Positions 7,822 to 17,214 of a stretch of 47,680 bases of DNA are shown piece by piece. This DNA is from Cryomorphaceae bacterium (lineage in GTDB: Bacteria > Bacteroidota > Bacteroidia > Flavobacteriales > Flavobacteriaceae): NCBI GenBank assembly GCA_018646865.1, contig JABGTW010000032.1:1-47680 (forward strand), read 5' to 3'. Below the pieces are notes generated by a model, which was given only the letters and a program-made list of their open reading frames with translations, had not been told where the DNA came from and ran no database searches. The first letter of the stretch is position 1. Every line of letters begins with the position of its first letter. The translations under genes and the position numbers were made by a program.

Positions 7822-10341
7822 TTGTCTTCAAATAAATACCTTTCCCTGTTTTATTTATTTACAATTACATTATTTGTAAATGGATGTAGTTCAAGTATTT
7901 ATCAAAATTTTGAAGATCCAATACTGACTGAAAATATTTTTGAGCTTAATGATAGTATCATTAAAAGAAATCCTATTAAATTACTTATTCAACCAAACTC
8001 CCCTACTAATAAAGTTTTTGGATATCCACTTGGATTATCTATATATAATCTAGCTAGTAATGATCCGAATAAAAATTTTGAAAAATGGCTTTATAAAAAA
8101 CCTAATAGATATAAAAGACTTAGTAAACTATTATCTGAAAAACAAATAACTGAACTTAAAAGATATAACAGTTCGTTTAATGATTTTTTAAAAAAATTGG
8201 GGAAAGAACCAATAAAAATTAATGATTTAGATGTTAATCAAAACATTCAAAGATTAAAGCAATATTATAAAAATGAAGGATATTTTGATTCAAATGTTTA
8301 TGCTGATACAATAATTAATGAAAATCAAGCTAAAATAAAATATAGTGTCACTACTAACACTAGATATCTAATTGATTCTATTTCAATCAATGTTAAGTCT
8401 AAAGATATAGACTCATTAATTAGTGTAAACCAAAAATCAAGCATATTAAAGCAGAATGAATACTTTTCAATAAACAAATTAATATTAGAGAGAGATAGAC
8501 TTGTGAATATATTTAAAAATAATGGAATATATGATTTTCAACAAAGAAGCATAAACTATAATGTGTTAATTGATAGCACAGGAGTTAATAAGAAAATTCC
8601 TTTAATTATAAGTATAAAAAATCCTAATGAAGAAAAATTATATCAAATTAAAAAAATCAACGATATAAATATTTATGTTGAAACGTTGGATGAGTTATCA
8701 AATATTGGTTCATTCACAGATTCTATTAATTATAATGGTGTTAAGATATTTTCTAAAGGGAATTTAAATTATAGTCCAAAATCACTAATTGAGCCAATTT
8801 TTTACAAGAAAGGTGAGGATTATAGTGAAGATAAGAAGCTATTAACTTCAAGATATTATTCTAATTTAGGAGCATTTAAATACCCCAGAATTATAATGGA
8901 AGACGTTAAAGATTCTCTTTTATCCTCAATATATCTTCTACCACGAGATAGGTTTAGCTTAGGATTTGATCTAGATTTTACTCATTCCAATATTGAAGAT
9001 TTCGGAATTTCTTTTGGTACAAATTTTAATATAAGGAATATATTTAGAGGTACTGAAAATCTTTCGCTGAATCTTAATAACTCTATTGGTGCTTCAAAAG
9101 ATATAGGTGATCCAAGTGATTCTTTTTTTAATTTATTTGAATTGGGAGGAAATTTAAATTTAAGAATTCCAAGAGCAGTTCTTCCTTTTAAAGCAGAATG
9201 GATATTAAGAAAGGACATGAATCCTATTACAAATATAATAGTTGGATCTACAGTTCAAAAAAACATTGGTCTAGATAAACAATATTACAGTGGAATTTAT
9301 GAAGTTAACTGGAATCCTACAAAATACTCTAAAATAAATTTTAAATTACTTGACTTTGAATATGTAAATAATCAAAACATATCAAATTACTTTAATGTCT
9401 ATAAAAACTCTTATGATAAATTAAATTATATATCATCTCTATATAACATAGATCAATCATTAATTGATCAAAATGGTGACTTAATTATTCCTGAGGGATC
9501 TGATCTATTTATAAATCAAGTACTTAATAATGAGACTTCTCTTGACTCAGGTACTGATTTTTATAAAAATGTTAATTCAATACTGGAAAGAAAAGAAAGA
9601 TTGACTGAAAATAATATAATCATTGGTTCGTCTATTACAGTAAATCGAAATACTCAAGAAAATTTTTTAGATGAAAACTTTTCTCAATTAAGATTTAAAT
9701 TTGAGATGGTTGGAAACCTATTCAATGAATTACTTAGGGGTAGAAATTTAAATTCAAATAATAAAGTTGAAATTTCAAATATTCTACCTTCTCAGTATAC
9801 CAAAGCTGAAATTAATTACATAAAGCATATCCTTTTAAATAATGGAGATGTGTTTGCTTTTAGAGCTTTTACAGGTATAGCCATACCTTATGGTAATTCA
9901 AATTATATTCCATTTACAAGATCATATTATGCTGGAGGATCAAATGATAATAGAGCATGGAAGGCCTATAAACTTGGACCTGGAAGCAGTAGTAATATTA
10001 ATGATTTTAATGAGGCTAACTTAAAAATTGCGTTTAATTTAGAATATAGAAACAAAATCTCTGGTAATCTTAATGGAGCATTTTTTATTGATTTTGGTAA
10101 TATTTGGAATGTAAATGATAATGTAGAAGATGACTCAATGACATTTAATAATTTGTCAGATTTAAGTGAATTAGCAATAGGTACCGGTTTTGGCTTAAGA
10201 TATGATTTCAATTTTTTTGTTCTTAGACTTGATACTGCTTTTAAGACTTATAATCCTGCTAAAGAAAAAAGCAATAGATGGTTTAGAGATTTTAGTTTAA
10301 ATAAGGCTGTATTTAATATTGGTATTAATTACCCTTTTTAA
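7822..10341 (+). CDS. TamL-type BamA/TamA-family outer-membrane lipoprotein
   Basis: An 839-residue protein with a lipoprotein signal peptide (lipobox FVNGC, Cys22), POTRA-like segments in the N-terminal half (for example KQYYKNEGYFDSNVYADT near residues 150-165) and a C-terminal 16-strand Omp85 barrel from about residue 380, ending GINYPF. The segment AGGSNDNRAWKAYKLGPG matches the conserved loop-6 region of the family, where R-G-W/F is usual; here it is R-A-W. The lipid anchor distinguishes TamL of Bacteroidota from BamA. It probably acts with a TamB-like partner in outer-membrane assembly or lipid transport. The start is TTG at 7822: no ATG lies between the in-frame stop just upstream and the lipobox. 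A TAATTTAG at 7804-7811 could be its -7 element. Confidence 0.85.
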   Translation: MSSNKYLSLFYLFTITLFVNGCSSSIYQNFEDPILTENIFELNDSIIKRNPIKLLIQPNSPTNKVFGYPLGLSIYNLASNDPNKNFEKWLYKKPNRYKRLSKLLSEKQITELKRYNSSFNDFLKKLGKEPIKINDLDVNQNIQRLKQYYKNEGYFDSNVYADTIINENQAKIKYSVTTNTRYLIDSISINVKSKDIDSLISVNQKSSILKQNEYFSINKLILERDRLVNIFKNNGIYDFQQRSINYNVLIDSTGVNKKIPLIISIKNPNEEKLYQIKKINDINIYVETLDELSNIGSFTDSINYNGVKIFSKGNLNYSPKSLIEPIFYKKGEDYSEDKKLLTSRYYSNLGAFKYPRIIMEDVKDSLLSSIYLLPRDRFSLGFDLDFTHSNIEDFGISFGTNFNIRNIFRGTENLSLNLNNSIGASKDIGDPSDSFFNLFELGGNLNLRIPRAVLPFKAEWILRKDMNPITNIIVGSTVQKNIGLDKQYYSGIYEVNWNPTKYSKINFKLLDFEYVNNQNISNYFNVYKNSYDKLNYISSLYNIDQSLIDQNGDLIIPEGSDLFINQVLNNETSLDSGTDFYKNVNSILERKERLTENNIIIGSSITVNRNTQENFLDENFSQLRFKFEMVGNLFNELLRGRNLNSNNKVEISNILPSQYTKAEINYIKHILLNNGDVFAFRAFTGIAIPYGNSNYIPFTRSYYAGGSNDNRAWKAYKLGPGSSSNINDFNEANLKIAFNLEYRNKISGNLNGAFFIDFGNIWNVNDNVEDDSMTFNNLSDLSELAIGTGFGLRYDFNFFVLRLDTAFKTYNPAKEKSNRWFRDFSLNKAVFNIGINYPF

Positions 10342-10384
10342 AAATAAGTTTAATATTTTTGACAAAATTTAATACATATTCATT

Positions 10385-11443
10385 TTGAAAAACAACTTCA
10401 TCTTCGGAAAAAATAATCAAGAATTATATAAACTTGCTAAACAGAAAAAATTTGCTCTTCCTGCAATTAATGTATCAGGGACAAATACTATAAATTCAGT
10501 TCTTGAAACTGCATCCGAATTAAATAGTCCTGTGATTATTCAATTTTCTAATGGAGGTTCTCAGTTTATTGCTGGTAAAGGAATGCCAAAAAATGGCTTT
10601 AATACTTCTATATCAGGCTCTATAGCTGGAGCATATCATATTCACAAAACTATTGACGATTACAACTCAAAAGTAATAATTCACACAGATCATTGTTCTC
10701 GAAAATTACTTCCATGGATAGATGGTTTGCTCGAATACGGAAAAGGATTTTTTAATAAAAATGGATATCCACTATTTTCATCTCATATGATTGATTTATC
10801 TGAAGAGCCAATTGAAGAAAATATTGCTACTTGCAAAGAATACCTTAAAAAGATGACAGATCTTGATATGACTCTAGAAATTGAACTAGGTGTGACAGGA
10901 GGTGAAGAAGATGGAGTTGATAACTCTGATATTGATTCATCAAAGTTATACACACAACCAGAAGAAGTAGCTTATGCATATTCTGAGCTTAAATCTATTA
11001 GCGACAAATTTATGATTGCCGCTGCATTTGGTAATGTTCACGGAGTTTACAAGCCAGGAAATGTAAAATTGACACCTAAAATTCTTAAAAATTCTCAAGA
11101 ATATGTTTCAAAAAAATTTAATATTTCACACAACTCTCTTGATTTTGTTTTTCATGGAGGATCAGGTTCATCAGTTGAAGAAATAAGAGAGGCTATTGAT
11201 TATGGTGTAGTAAAGATGAATATTGATACTGACCTTCAATATGCATTTACTGAAGGTATAAGAGATTACATGATTGACAAGAAAGATTATCTTATGACTC
11301 AAATTGGTAACCCTGAAGGAAATGAGAATCCTAACAAAAAATACTACGATCCAAGAGCATGGTTAAGAAAGGGAGAAGAAACATTCAAAGCTAGATTAAT
11401 CAAAGCTTTTGAAGATTTAAATAATATCAATACCTTAGACTAA
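10385..11443 (+). CDS. fbaA: Class II fructose-bisphosphate aldolase
   Basis: A 352-residue class IIA aldolase that cleaves fructose-1,6-bisphosphate into DHAP and glyceraldehyde-3-phosphate, acting in glycolysis and gluconeogenesis. The conserved HTDHC (Asp102, His103: catalytic acid and Zn ligand), [29 protein letters not shown] and [10 protein letters not shown] segments give the zinc and phosphate sites. The start is TTG (no in-frame ATG fits before [14 protein letters not shown]), giving an N-terminus a few residues shorter than relatives. It follows tamL by 43 bases and precedes accD by 11. Confidence 0.96.
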   Translation: MKNNFIFGKNNQELYKLAKQKKFALPAINVSGTNTINSVLETASELNSPVIIQFSNGGSQFIAGKGMPKNGFNTSISGSIAGAYHIHKTIDDYNSKVIIHTDHCSRKLLPWIDGLLEYGKGFFNKNGYPLFSSHMIDLSEEPIEENIATCKEYLKKMTDLDMTLEIELGVTGGEEDGVDNSDIDSSKLYTQPEEVAYAYSELKSISDKFMIAAAFGNVHGVYKPGNVKLTPKILKNSQEYVSKKFNISHNSLDFVFHGGSGSSVEEIREAIDYGVVKMNIDTDLQYAFTEGIRDYMIDKKDYLMTQIGNPEGNENPNKKYYDPRAWLRKGEETFKARLIKAFEDLNNINTLD

Positions 11444-11454
11444 ACTCCATAGAG

Positions 11455-12309
11455 ATGAGTTGGTTCAAAAGAACAAATAAAAATATTAATACTAAGACTA
11501 AGGAAAAGAAAGATATTCCAGCTGGTCTTTGGTATAAAACTCCCACAGGAAAAATAATAGAAACTAAGGAACTAGCTGAAAATAAGTATGTTAGTCCTGA
11601 AGATGATTATCATGTTCATATAGGAAGTAAAGAATACTTTGAAATACTTTTTGATGATAAATTTAGAGAAATAAGTTCCGGAATGACTTCCATCGATTTT
11701 TTAAAATTTCAAGATCAAAAAAAGTATTCTGATAGACTGAAAGATGCTAAAGTAAAAACAAATCTTAATGAAGCTATAAGAGTTGGTTTTGGGAAATCAT
11801 TTGGAAAAGATATCGTTATTGCTTGTATGGATTTTAAATTTATTGGGGGGTCCATGGGATCTGTTGTAGGTGAAAAAATATCTCTTTCAATTGACTATGC
11901 AATCAAAAAAAAGTGTCCTTTGGTTGCTATTTCAAAGTCCGGAGGTGCAAGAATGATGGAATCTGCTACTTCATTAATGCAAATGGCCAAAACTTCAGCA
12001 AAATTAAATGACTTGTCTGAAGCTAAATTACCATATATCTCATTATGTACTGATCCAACAACTGGTGGAACTACTGCTTCCTTTGCAATGCTAGGAGATA
12101 TAAATATAGCTGAACCAAAAGCTCTTATTGCTTTTGCTGGGCCAAGAGTTGTTAAAGATACTACTGGACAAGAATTACCAGAAGGATTCCAAAAAAGTGA
12201 ATTTCTTCTCGAAAAAGGCTTTCTTGATTTTATAACTCACAGAAAAGATTTAAAAAAGAAAATAAACCTTTATATAGATTTAATTCAAAATAATCCCCTT
12301 CGTAAATAA
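11455..12309 (+). CDS. accD: Acetyl-CoA carboxylase carboxyltransferase subunit beta
   Basis: A 284-residue beta subunit that transfers the carboxyl group from biotin to acetyl-CoA, the first committed step of fatty-acid synthesis. The crotonase-fold body is well conserved: [50 protein letters not shown]. The N-terminal zinc-ribbon segment is present in length (about residues 21-55) but its four Cys are absent, replaced by residues in [11 protein letters not shown] and [11 protein letters not shown]. coli AccD has CxxC pairs there. From memory, other flavobacterial AccD proteins show the same loss. It is co-directional with fbaA, 11 bases apart. Confidence 0.95.
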   Translation: MSWFKRTNKNINTKTKEKKDIPAGLWYKTPTGKIIETKELAENKYVSPEDDYHVHIGSKEYFEILFDDKFREISSGMTSIDFLKFQDQKKYSDRLKDAKVKTNLNEAIRVGFGKSFGKDIVIACMDFKFIGGSMGSVVGEKISLSIDYAIKKKCPLVAISKSGGARMMESATSLMQMAKTSAKLNDLSEAKLPYISLCTDPTTGGTTASFAMLGDINIAEPKALIAFAGPRVVKDTTGQELPEGFQKSEFLLEKGFLDFITHRKDLKKKINLYIDLIQNNPLRK

Positions 12310-12343
12310 GGATAAATAATTTAATTTTCTAAATATATTCTAC

Positions 12344-12351
12344 TATATTTG
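12344..12351 (+). promoter_or_regulatory. -7 promoter element for rpsO-pnp (TATATTTG)
   Basis: An exact match to TAnnTTTG, 18 bases before the rpsO ATG, predicting a leader of about 13 bases. No obvious -33 TTG at the usual distance. Confidence 0.7.
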
Positions 12352-12369
12352 CGGCTCAAAATTAATTGA

Positions 12370-12633
12370 ATGACAGTACTTAAGAAAGAAGAAATTTTTA
12401 AAGAGTTCGGAAAGAACAAGAAAGACTCTGGTTCTTCTGAAAGCCAAATTGCACTTTTTACTAAAAGAATAGATGATTTATCTAGCCATTTGAAAGTTAA
12501 TGCAAAAGATTTTAACACAGAGAAGTCTCTTGTTAAAATGGTTGGTAAGAGAAGAAATTTACTTGAGTACCTTAAGAAAACAGACATTGAAAGATACCGT
12601 GAAATAATTAAAAAATTAGGTATCAGAAAATAG
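12370..12633 (+). CDS. rpsO: 30S ribosomal protein S15
   Basis: An 87-residue S15 that binds 16S rRNA helices 20-22 early in 30S assembly. Diagnostic features are GSSESQIALFTKRI, the SSHLK loop, GKRRNLLEYLKK and the C-terminal REIIKKLGIRK. Length is normal (87-89 residues). The ATG at 12370 follows a perfect -7 element by 18 bases. The rpsO-pnp order is conserved widely in bacteria. Confidence 0.97.
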   Translation: MTVLKKEEIFKEFGKNKKDSGSSESQIALFTKRIDDLSSHLKVNAKDFNTEKSLVKMVGKRRNLLEYLKKTDIERYREIIKKLGIRK

Positions 12634-12637
12634 CATT

Positions 12638-12689
12638 TTTAGTTTGGTTGTCTACATACACACAACAATAAATAATAACCAAAACTAAA
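12638..12689 (+). promoter_or_regulatory. Candidate pnp leader hairpin
   Basis: Bases 12638-12649 (arm TTTAGTTTGGTT) pair with 12677-12689 (arm AACCAAAACTAAA) with a single bulged A at 12684, enclosing a loop of about 27 bases rich in CA. The hairpin lies between the rpsO stop and the pnp ATG, ending 2 bases before the start codon. There is no T-run after it, so it is not an ordinary terminator. In E. coli the pnp leader contains a hairpin cut by RNase III and used in PNPase autoregulation; a similar role here is inferred. Confidence 0.5.
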
Positions 12690-12691
12690 TT

Positions 12692-14800
12692 ATGATTCCA
12701 AAACCTTTATCACAAACAATATCATTATCAGACGGTAGAGAAATTACTATCGAAACTGGTAAACTTGCAAAACAAGCTCATGGATCAGTCGTTGTAAGAA
12801 TGGGTGACTGTATGCTTTTATCAACTGTAGTTTCAAGCTATGGTTCATCATCCTTAGATTTTCTTCCACTAACAGTGGATTACAGAGAAAAATTTGCCTC
12901 TGCAGGTCGATTTCCTGGCGGATTCTTTAAAAGAGAAGCTAGACCAAGTAGTGAAGAGGTTCTTACAATGAGAATAGTTGATAGAGTTTTACGTCCACTA
13001 TTTCCTAAAGATTACCACTCAGAGACTCAAGTTATGATTCAGCTTATGTCTAGTGATGAAAATGTAATGCCTGATGCTCTAGTAGGATTGGCAGCTTCTG
13101 CAGCTTTATCATTATCAGACATTCCTTTTGATGGGCCAATTTCTGAGGTAAGGGTGGGTAGAATTGATGGTGATTTTAAAATAAATCCTTCTAGGAGTGA
13201 GTTAGCAGAATCAGACATTGATATCATGGTTGGTGCTTCTGAAGACTCTGTAGTTATGGTCGAAGGAGAATTTAATGAAATTTCTGAAGAAGAAATGGCT
13301 GATGCAATAAAATTTGCTCATGAGGAAGTGAAGAAACATATTGAAGCGCAAAAAAAGCTGATCAAAATGGTTGGTGTTAGTTCAGATAAAAGAGAATATG
13401 ATGGAGCAGAAGAAGACTCTGAACTAGAAGCTGAAATTTCAAAGAAAGTTTATCAAAAATCATATGATATAGCTAAGAAGGGACTTTCTAAAAATGAAAG
13501 AAGTGAACACTTTAGTCTATTAAAAGAAGAACTGATTGAATGTTATGATGAAGAAACATTAGAAGAAAAGAAAGATTTAATTACTAACTACTTCTATAAA
13601 GCTCAGAAGAAAGCAATAAGAGACCTAGTTTTAAATGATGGTATTAGACTTGACGGTAGAAAGACTGAGGATATAAGAGATATATGGACAGAAGTAGGCT
13701 ATCTTCCATCCACTCATGGTTCTGCAGTTTTTACTAGGGGTGAAACACAATCACTTGCATCTGTTACACTTGGAACAAGTAGAGAAGTTAATATGATTGA
13801 CATGCCAACAAATCAATCTGAAGAAAGATTTTATTTACATTATAATTTTCCACCATTCTCAACGGGAGAAGCTAGACCTTTAAGAGGTACTTCCAGAAGA
13901 GAAATTGGACATGGAATGTTAGCACAAAGGGCTCTTGAGAAGGTAATGCCAGAAGATTGTCCTTATACTGTAAGAATCGTATCTGAGATACTAGAATCTA
14001 ATGGTTCATCTTCAATGGCCTCAGTATGTGCTGGATCACTAGCTTTAATGGATGCTGGTATAAAAATTAAAAGTAATGTTTCTGGTATAGCCATGGGACT
14101 TATTAGTGAAGGTGATAAATATGCTGTACTATCAGATATCTTAGGAGATGAAGATCACTTAGGAGATATGGATTTTAAGGTAACAGGAACTAAAGAAGGT
14201 ATTACAGCTTGTCAAATGGATATTAAAATAAAAGGATTAAAATATGAAATCCTAGTGGAAGCATTACATCAAGCTAAAAAAGGAAGACTTGAAATACTTG
14301 ATAAATTAGATAGCTCTATAAATAAACCAAATGAAACTGTTAAGGCTCATGCACCAAAAATGGTTAATATGGAAATTCCTAAAGATTTCATAGGTGCAGT
14401 TATAGGTCCTGGTGGAAAAATGATCCAAGAACTTCAAAAAGAAAGTGATACAACTATTGTGATTAATGAAAGAGATGAGGTTGGTGTTGTTGAAATTTTG
14501 GGTATTGATCAAGAAAAAATTGATAACGCTATTGAAAGAATTAAAAATATAATTTTTCAACCTGTTATTGATGAAGTTTATAAAGTAACTGTTGTCAAAA
14601 TATTAGATTTTGGAGCTGTAGTAGAATTTGTTCCTGGAAAAGAAGTTCTTCTTCATGTATCAGAAATTGCATGGGAAAGAGTTGAAAAAGTTACTGAGTA
14701 CTTAAATCTAGGTGATCAAATTGAAGTTAAATACATGGGAATAGATAAAAGAACTAGAAAACAAAAAGTTTCTAGAAAAGTTCTTCTTGAAAGAAAATAG
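12692..14800 (+). CDS. pnp: Polyribonucleotide nucleotidyltransferase (PNPase)
   Basis: A 702-residue trimeric 3'-5' phosphorolytic exoribonuclease of mRNA decay. Two RNase PH cores (about 1-230 and 310-550; [18 protein letters not shown] in the first, [13 protein letters not shown] and [16 protein letters not shown] in the second) are separated by the all-helical linker. A KH domain follows ([19 protein letters not shown], ~565-620) and then S1 (residues ~630-700; [24 protein letters not shown], quoted in two parts in the family). The length and domain set are complete. It lies 58 bases after rpsO behind a candidate leader hairpin. Confidence 0.97.
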   Translation: MIPKPLSQTISLSDGREITIETGKLAKQAHGSVVVRMGDCMLLSTVVSSYGSSSLDFLPLTVDYREKFASAGRFPGGFFKREARPSSEEVLTMRIVDRVLRPLFPKDYHSETQVMIQLMSSDENVMPDALVGLAASAALSLSDIPFDGPISEVRVGRIDGDFKINPSRSELAESDIDIMVGASEDSVVMVEGEFNEISEEEMADAIKFAHEEVKKHIEAQKKLIKMVGVSSDKREYDGAEEDSELEAEISKKVYQKSYDIAKKGLSKNERSEHFSLLKEELIECYDEETLEEKKDLITNYFYKAQKKAIRDLVLNDGIRLDGRKTEDIRDIWTEVGYLPSTHGSAVFTRGETQSLASVTLGTSREVNMIDMPTNQSEERFYLHYNFPPFSTGEARPLRGTSRREIGHGMLAQRALEKVMPEDCPYTVRIVSEILESNGSSSMASVCAGSLALMDAGIKIKSNVSGIAMGLISEGDKYAVLSDILGDEDHLGDMDFKVTGTKEGITACQMDIKIKGLKYEILVEALHQAKKGRLEILDKLDSSINKPNETVKAHAPKMVNMEIPKDFIGAVIGPGGKMIQELQKESDTTIVINERDEVGVVEILGIDQEKIDNAIERIKNIIFQPVIDEVYKVTVVKILDFGAVVEFVPGKEVLLHVSEIAWERVEKVTEYLNLGDQIEVKYMGIDKRTRKQKVSRKVLLERK

Positions 14801-14844
14801 TTTTTTTTTCATTTTGGAACAATTTTTGTGGCAATATATAGTCT

Positions 14845-15708
14845 ATGAGACAATTAAAGATAACAAAACAAGTAACTAACAGAGAGACTGCCTCTCTGGA
14901 CAAATATCTTCAAGAAATTGGAAAGGTAGATTTAATTACTGCAGAAGAAGAAGTTGAATTAGCTCAAAGAATAAAAAAGGGTGATCAGTTTGCTCTTGAG
15001 AAACTTACCAAAGCTAACTTAAGATTTGTTGTTTCAGTTGCTAAACAATATCAAAATCAAGGTTTAACTCTCCCAGATTTGATCAACGAGGGTAATCTTG
15101 GTCTTATTAAAGCTGCTCAGAGATTCGATGAAACTAGAGGATTTAAGTTTATCTCATATGCTGTATGGTGGATTAGACAATCTATACTTCAAGCACTAGC
15201 TGAACAATCTAGAATTGTAAGACTTCCCCTTAATAAAATTGGATCAATTAATAAAATCAATAAAACTTATGCATTTCTTGAACAAGCTCACGAAAGAGCA
15301 CCTTCAGCAGAAGAAATAGCAAAAGAACTTGACATGACAGTCAATGATGTAAAAGAGTCTCTAAAGAATTCTGGTAGACACGTCTCAATGGATGCACCTT
15401 TAGTTGAAGGAGAAGATTCTAATCTTTATGATGTTCTTAATAGTGGAGAATCACCAAATCCAGATAGACAACTTTTACATGAATCACTTAGAACAGAGAT
15501 TGAAAGAGCTCTAGATACTCTAACTCCCCGTGAAGCTGATGTTGTCAGGTTGTATTTTGGTCTTGGAAATCAACATGCTATGACCCTTGAAGAAATTGGA
15601 GAAACTTTTGATTTAACAAGAGAAAGAGTTAGGCAAATCAAAGAAAAGGCTATAAGAAGGCTAAAACATACTTCAAGAAGCAAAATTCTTAAAACATATT
15701 TAGGGTAA
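14845..15708 (+). CDS. rpoD: Primary sigma factor RpoD (Bacteroidota type)
   Basis: A 287-residue sigma-70 that lacks region 1.1 and the non-conserved insert, as usual in Bacteroidota. Region 1.2 is [18 protein letters not shown]; region 2 includes [18 protein letters not shown] and the -10 recognition helix [15 protein letters not shown]; region 3 spans about 140-215; region 4 (about 220-285) has [13 protein letters not shown] and the [22 protein letters not shown]. This factor would read the TAnnTTTG elements noted throughout the window. It starts 44 bases after pnp, and a near-consensus AATTTTTG at 14821-14828 may provide its own promoter. Confidence 0.96.
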   Translation: MRQLKITKQVTNRETASLDKYLQEIGKVDLITAEEEVELAQRIKKGDQFALEKLTKANLRFVVSVAKQYQNQGLTLPDLINEGNLGLIKAAQRFDETRGFKFISYAVWWIRQSILQALAEQSRIVRLPLNKIGSINKINKTYAFLEQAHERAPSAEEIAKELDMTVNDVKESLKNSGRHVSMDAPLVEGEDSNLYDVLNSGESPNPDRQLLHESLRTEIERALDTLTPREADVVRLYFGLGNQHAMTLEEIGETFDLTRERVRQIKEKAIRRLKHTSRSKILKTYLG

Positions 15709-15775
15709 GCTTATATCCCCTTTTAATGTTTATATCTTTTTATTACTAGATTTAATTAATTCCATATGGATATTT

Positions 15776-15783
15776 TATATTCG
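15776..15783 (+). promoter_or_regulatory. Possible -7 element for rpe (TATATTCG)
   Basis: One mismatch to TAnnTTTG, 11 bases before the rpe ATG. It would give a very short leader. It may serve rpe and the downstream genes independently of rpoD. Confidence 0.35.
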
Positions 15784-15794
15784 TAAAAAACATT

Positions 15795-16439
15795 ATGTCT
15801 ATAATAATAGCTCCATCTATTCTTGCAGCAAATTTTGGAAATCTTTCTAGGGATTGTGAAATTATTGATAAAAGTAATGCTGATTGGTTCCACTTAGATG
15901 TAATGGATGGCCTGTTTGTTCCTAATATTTCATTTGGTATGCCAATAGTCAAATCCATTAGACAAATGACAAAAAAACCACTAGATGTTCATTTAATGAT
16001 TGTTGAGCCTGAAAGATATATTGATAAATTTATTGAAATTGGCTCTGACATCCTGACTTTTCATGTAGAAGCTACCACAAAAATAGATTATATCATAGAT
16101 AAAATTAATCAATCATCAATTAAATCTGGAATTGCAATTAATCCTGATACCCCGATTAGTAAATTAGAAAACTACATTACTAAAGTTGACCTGATATGCT
16201 TAATGGGAGTACATGCAGGATTTGGAGGACAAAAATTTATTGAAAAAACATTTAATAGACTTGAAGAACTTAAAAGCTTAATTAATTCTAAAAACTCATC
16301 CGCCCTTATTGAGATTGATGGTGGAGTAAATGAAAATAATTTTGAAAGACTTAAAAATTTAGGCGCAGATGTTCTCGTTGCAGGAAGTTATGTTTTTAAC
16401 TCTTCTGATTATAATGCAGCAATCGATTCTTTAAAATAA
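15795..16439 (+). CDS. rpe: Ribulose-phosphate 3-epimerase
   Basis: A 214-residue TIM-barrel enzyme interconverting ribulose-5-P and xylulose-5-P in the pentose phosphate pathway. The catalytic and metal residues are in APSILAANFGNL, WFHLDVMDGLFVPNISFG, PLDVHLMI and IEIDGGVNENN. The phosphate-binding loop reads MGVHAGFGGQKFI, whereas VNPGFGGQ is the common form, so N-P is replaced by H-A. The rest of the site looks intact. Length is normal for the family. Confidence 0.95.
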   Translation: MSIIIAPSILAANFGNLSRDCEIIDKSNADWFHLDVMDGLFVPNISFGMPIVKSIRQMTKKPLDVHLMIVEPERYIDKFIEIGSDILTFHVEATTKIDYIIDKINQSSIKSGIAINPDTPISKLENYITKVDLICLMGVHAGFGGQKFIEKTFNRLEELKSLINSKNSSALIEIDGGVNENNFERLKNLGADVLVAGSYVFNSSDYNAAIDSLK

Positions 16440-16457
16440 ACAATAATTTAAAATCTT

Positions 16458-16465
16458 TAATTTTG
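16458..16465 (+). promoter_or_regulatory. -7 element for GDSL lipoprotein-kynU (TAATTTTG)
   Basis: An exact TAnnTTTG match, 8 bases before the ATG at 16474. It overlaps an upstream in-frame GTG at 16465, which argues against that codon as start. The predicted leader is only a few bases. Confidence 0.6.
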
Positions 16466-16473
16466 TGTGGTTT

Positions 16474-17214
16474 ATGTTAAACATATATAAAATAAACTTT
16501 GTATTAATCCTTTTTGTTGCTTGTAATACTTCAAGTAGCTTGGATGATGATCCTTTACCAATATATGATTCTGAATCAAATATTATTGAAGATCATGAGT
16601 TAAATTCTGTAATTTCAAATGAAGGTCCATTAACTTTATTAGCTCTAGGTGATAGTTATACTATTGGAGAGGGAGTAAATGAAGATGAAAGATGGCCTAA
16701 CCAATTTGTTAAGGTTGCATATGAAAATGGGATAGATTTTTTAACTCCCAAAATAATTGCAATGACTGGATGGAAAACCTATGATTTGATAAATGGTATA
16801 GAGTCATCTAATTTTGAAAAAAAATATGACTATGTTTCATTATTAATTGGAGTTAACAATCAGTATAATTCAAGGTCTATTAACGAGTTTGAGAATGATC
16901 TTAACAAACTATTAATTAAAATTAATAATTTAAAGAAAAAAGATGGTAGTGTATTAATAATTTCAATACCTGATTGGGGATCATCTCCTTTTGGAGAAGG
17001 TCTTGATAGAAATGAAATCTCAAACGACATAAACCTCTTCAATAATAGTTTAAAAAAATTTGCGAATATTAATAATCTAAAATATGTAGATGTAACTGAG
17101 ATATCTCGCAGAGCAATTAATGAGCCTAATCTAATTACAGATGATAATCTTCATCCAAGTGGAATGATGTATCTAGAATGGGCAAAGAAAATTTTTAATA
17201 ATTGGATAGATTAA
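16474..17214 (+). CDS. SGNH/GDSL-family hydrolase lipoprotein
   Basis: About 246 residues. The N-terminus MLNIYKINFVLILFVAC gives a lipoprotein signal with Cys17, followed by Ser and an acidic stretch. The SGNH fold is shown by block I LLALGDSYTIGEG (nucleophile Ser61), an Asn in the GVNNQ block and the C-terminal DDNLHPSG (Asp/His pair). These enzymes cleave ester bonds (lipids, acetylated sugars, thioesters); the substrate cannot be told from sequence. The ATG at 16474 is chosen because the -7 element overlaps the alternative GTG at 16465. The 3' end overlaps the start of kynU by 13 bases, so the two are translationally linked. Confidence 0.82.
   Translation: MLNIYKINFVLILFVACNTSSSLDDDPLPIYDSESNIIEDHELNSVISNEGPLTLLALGDSYTIGEGVNEDERWPNQFVKVAYENGIDFLTPKIIAMTGWKTYDLINGIESSNFEKKYDYVSLLIGVNNQYNSRSINEFENDLNKLLIKINNLKKKDGSVLIISIPDWGSSPFGEGLDRNEISNDINLFNNSLKKFANINNLKYVDVTEISRRAINEPNLITDDNLHPSGMMYLEWAKKIFNNWID

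Noticed and set aside
15695-15730. AGGG ... CCCT with TTTT after rpoD as a terminator
   Set aside because: Only a 4-base stem; the palindromic TAAGCTTA in the loop has no room to fold. Not convincing.
16465-16473. GTG start for the GDSL lipoprotein
   Set aside because: It overlaps the -7 element, and the ATG three codons later gives a standard lipoprotein signal.
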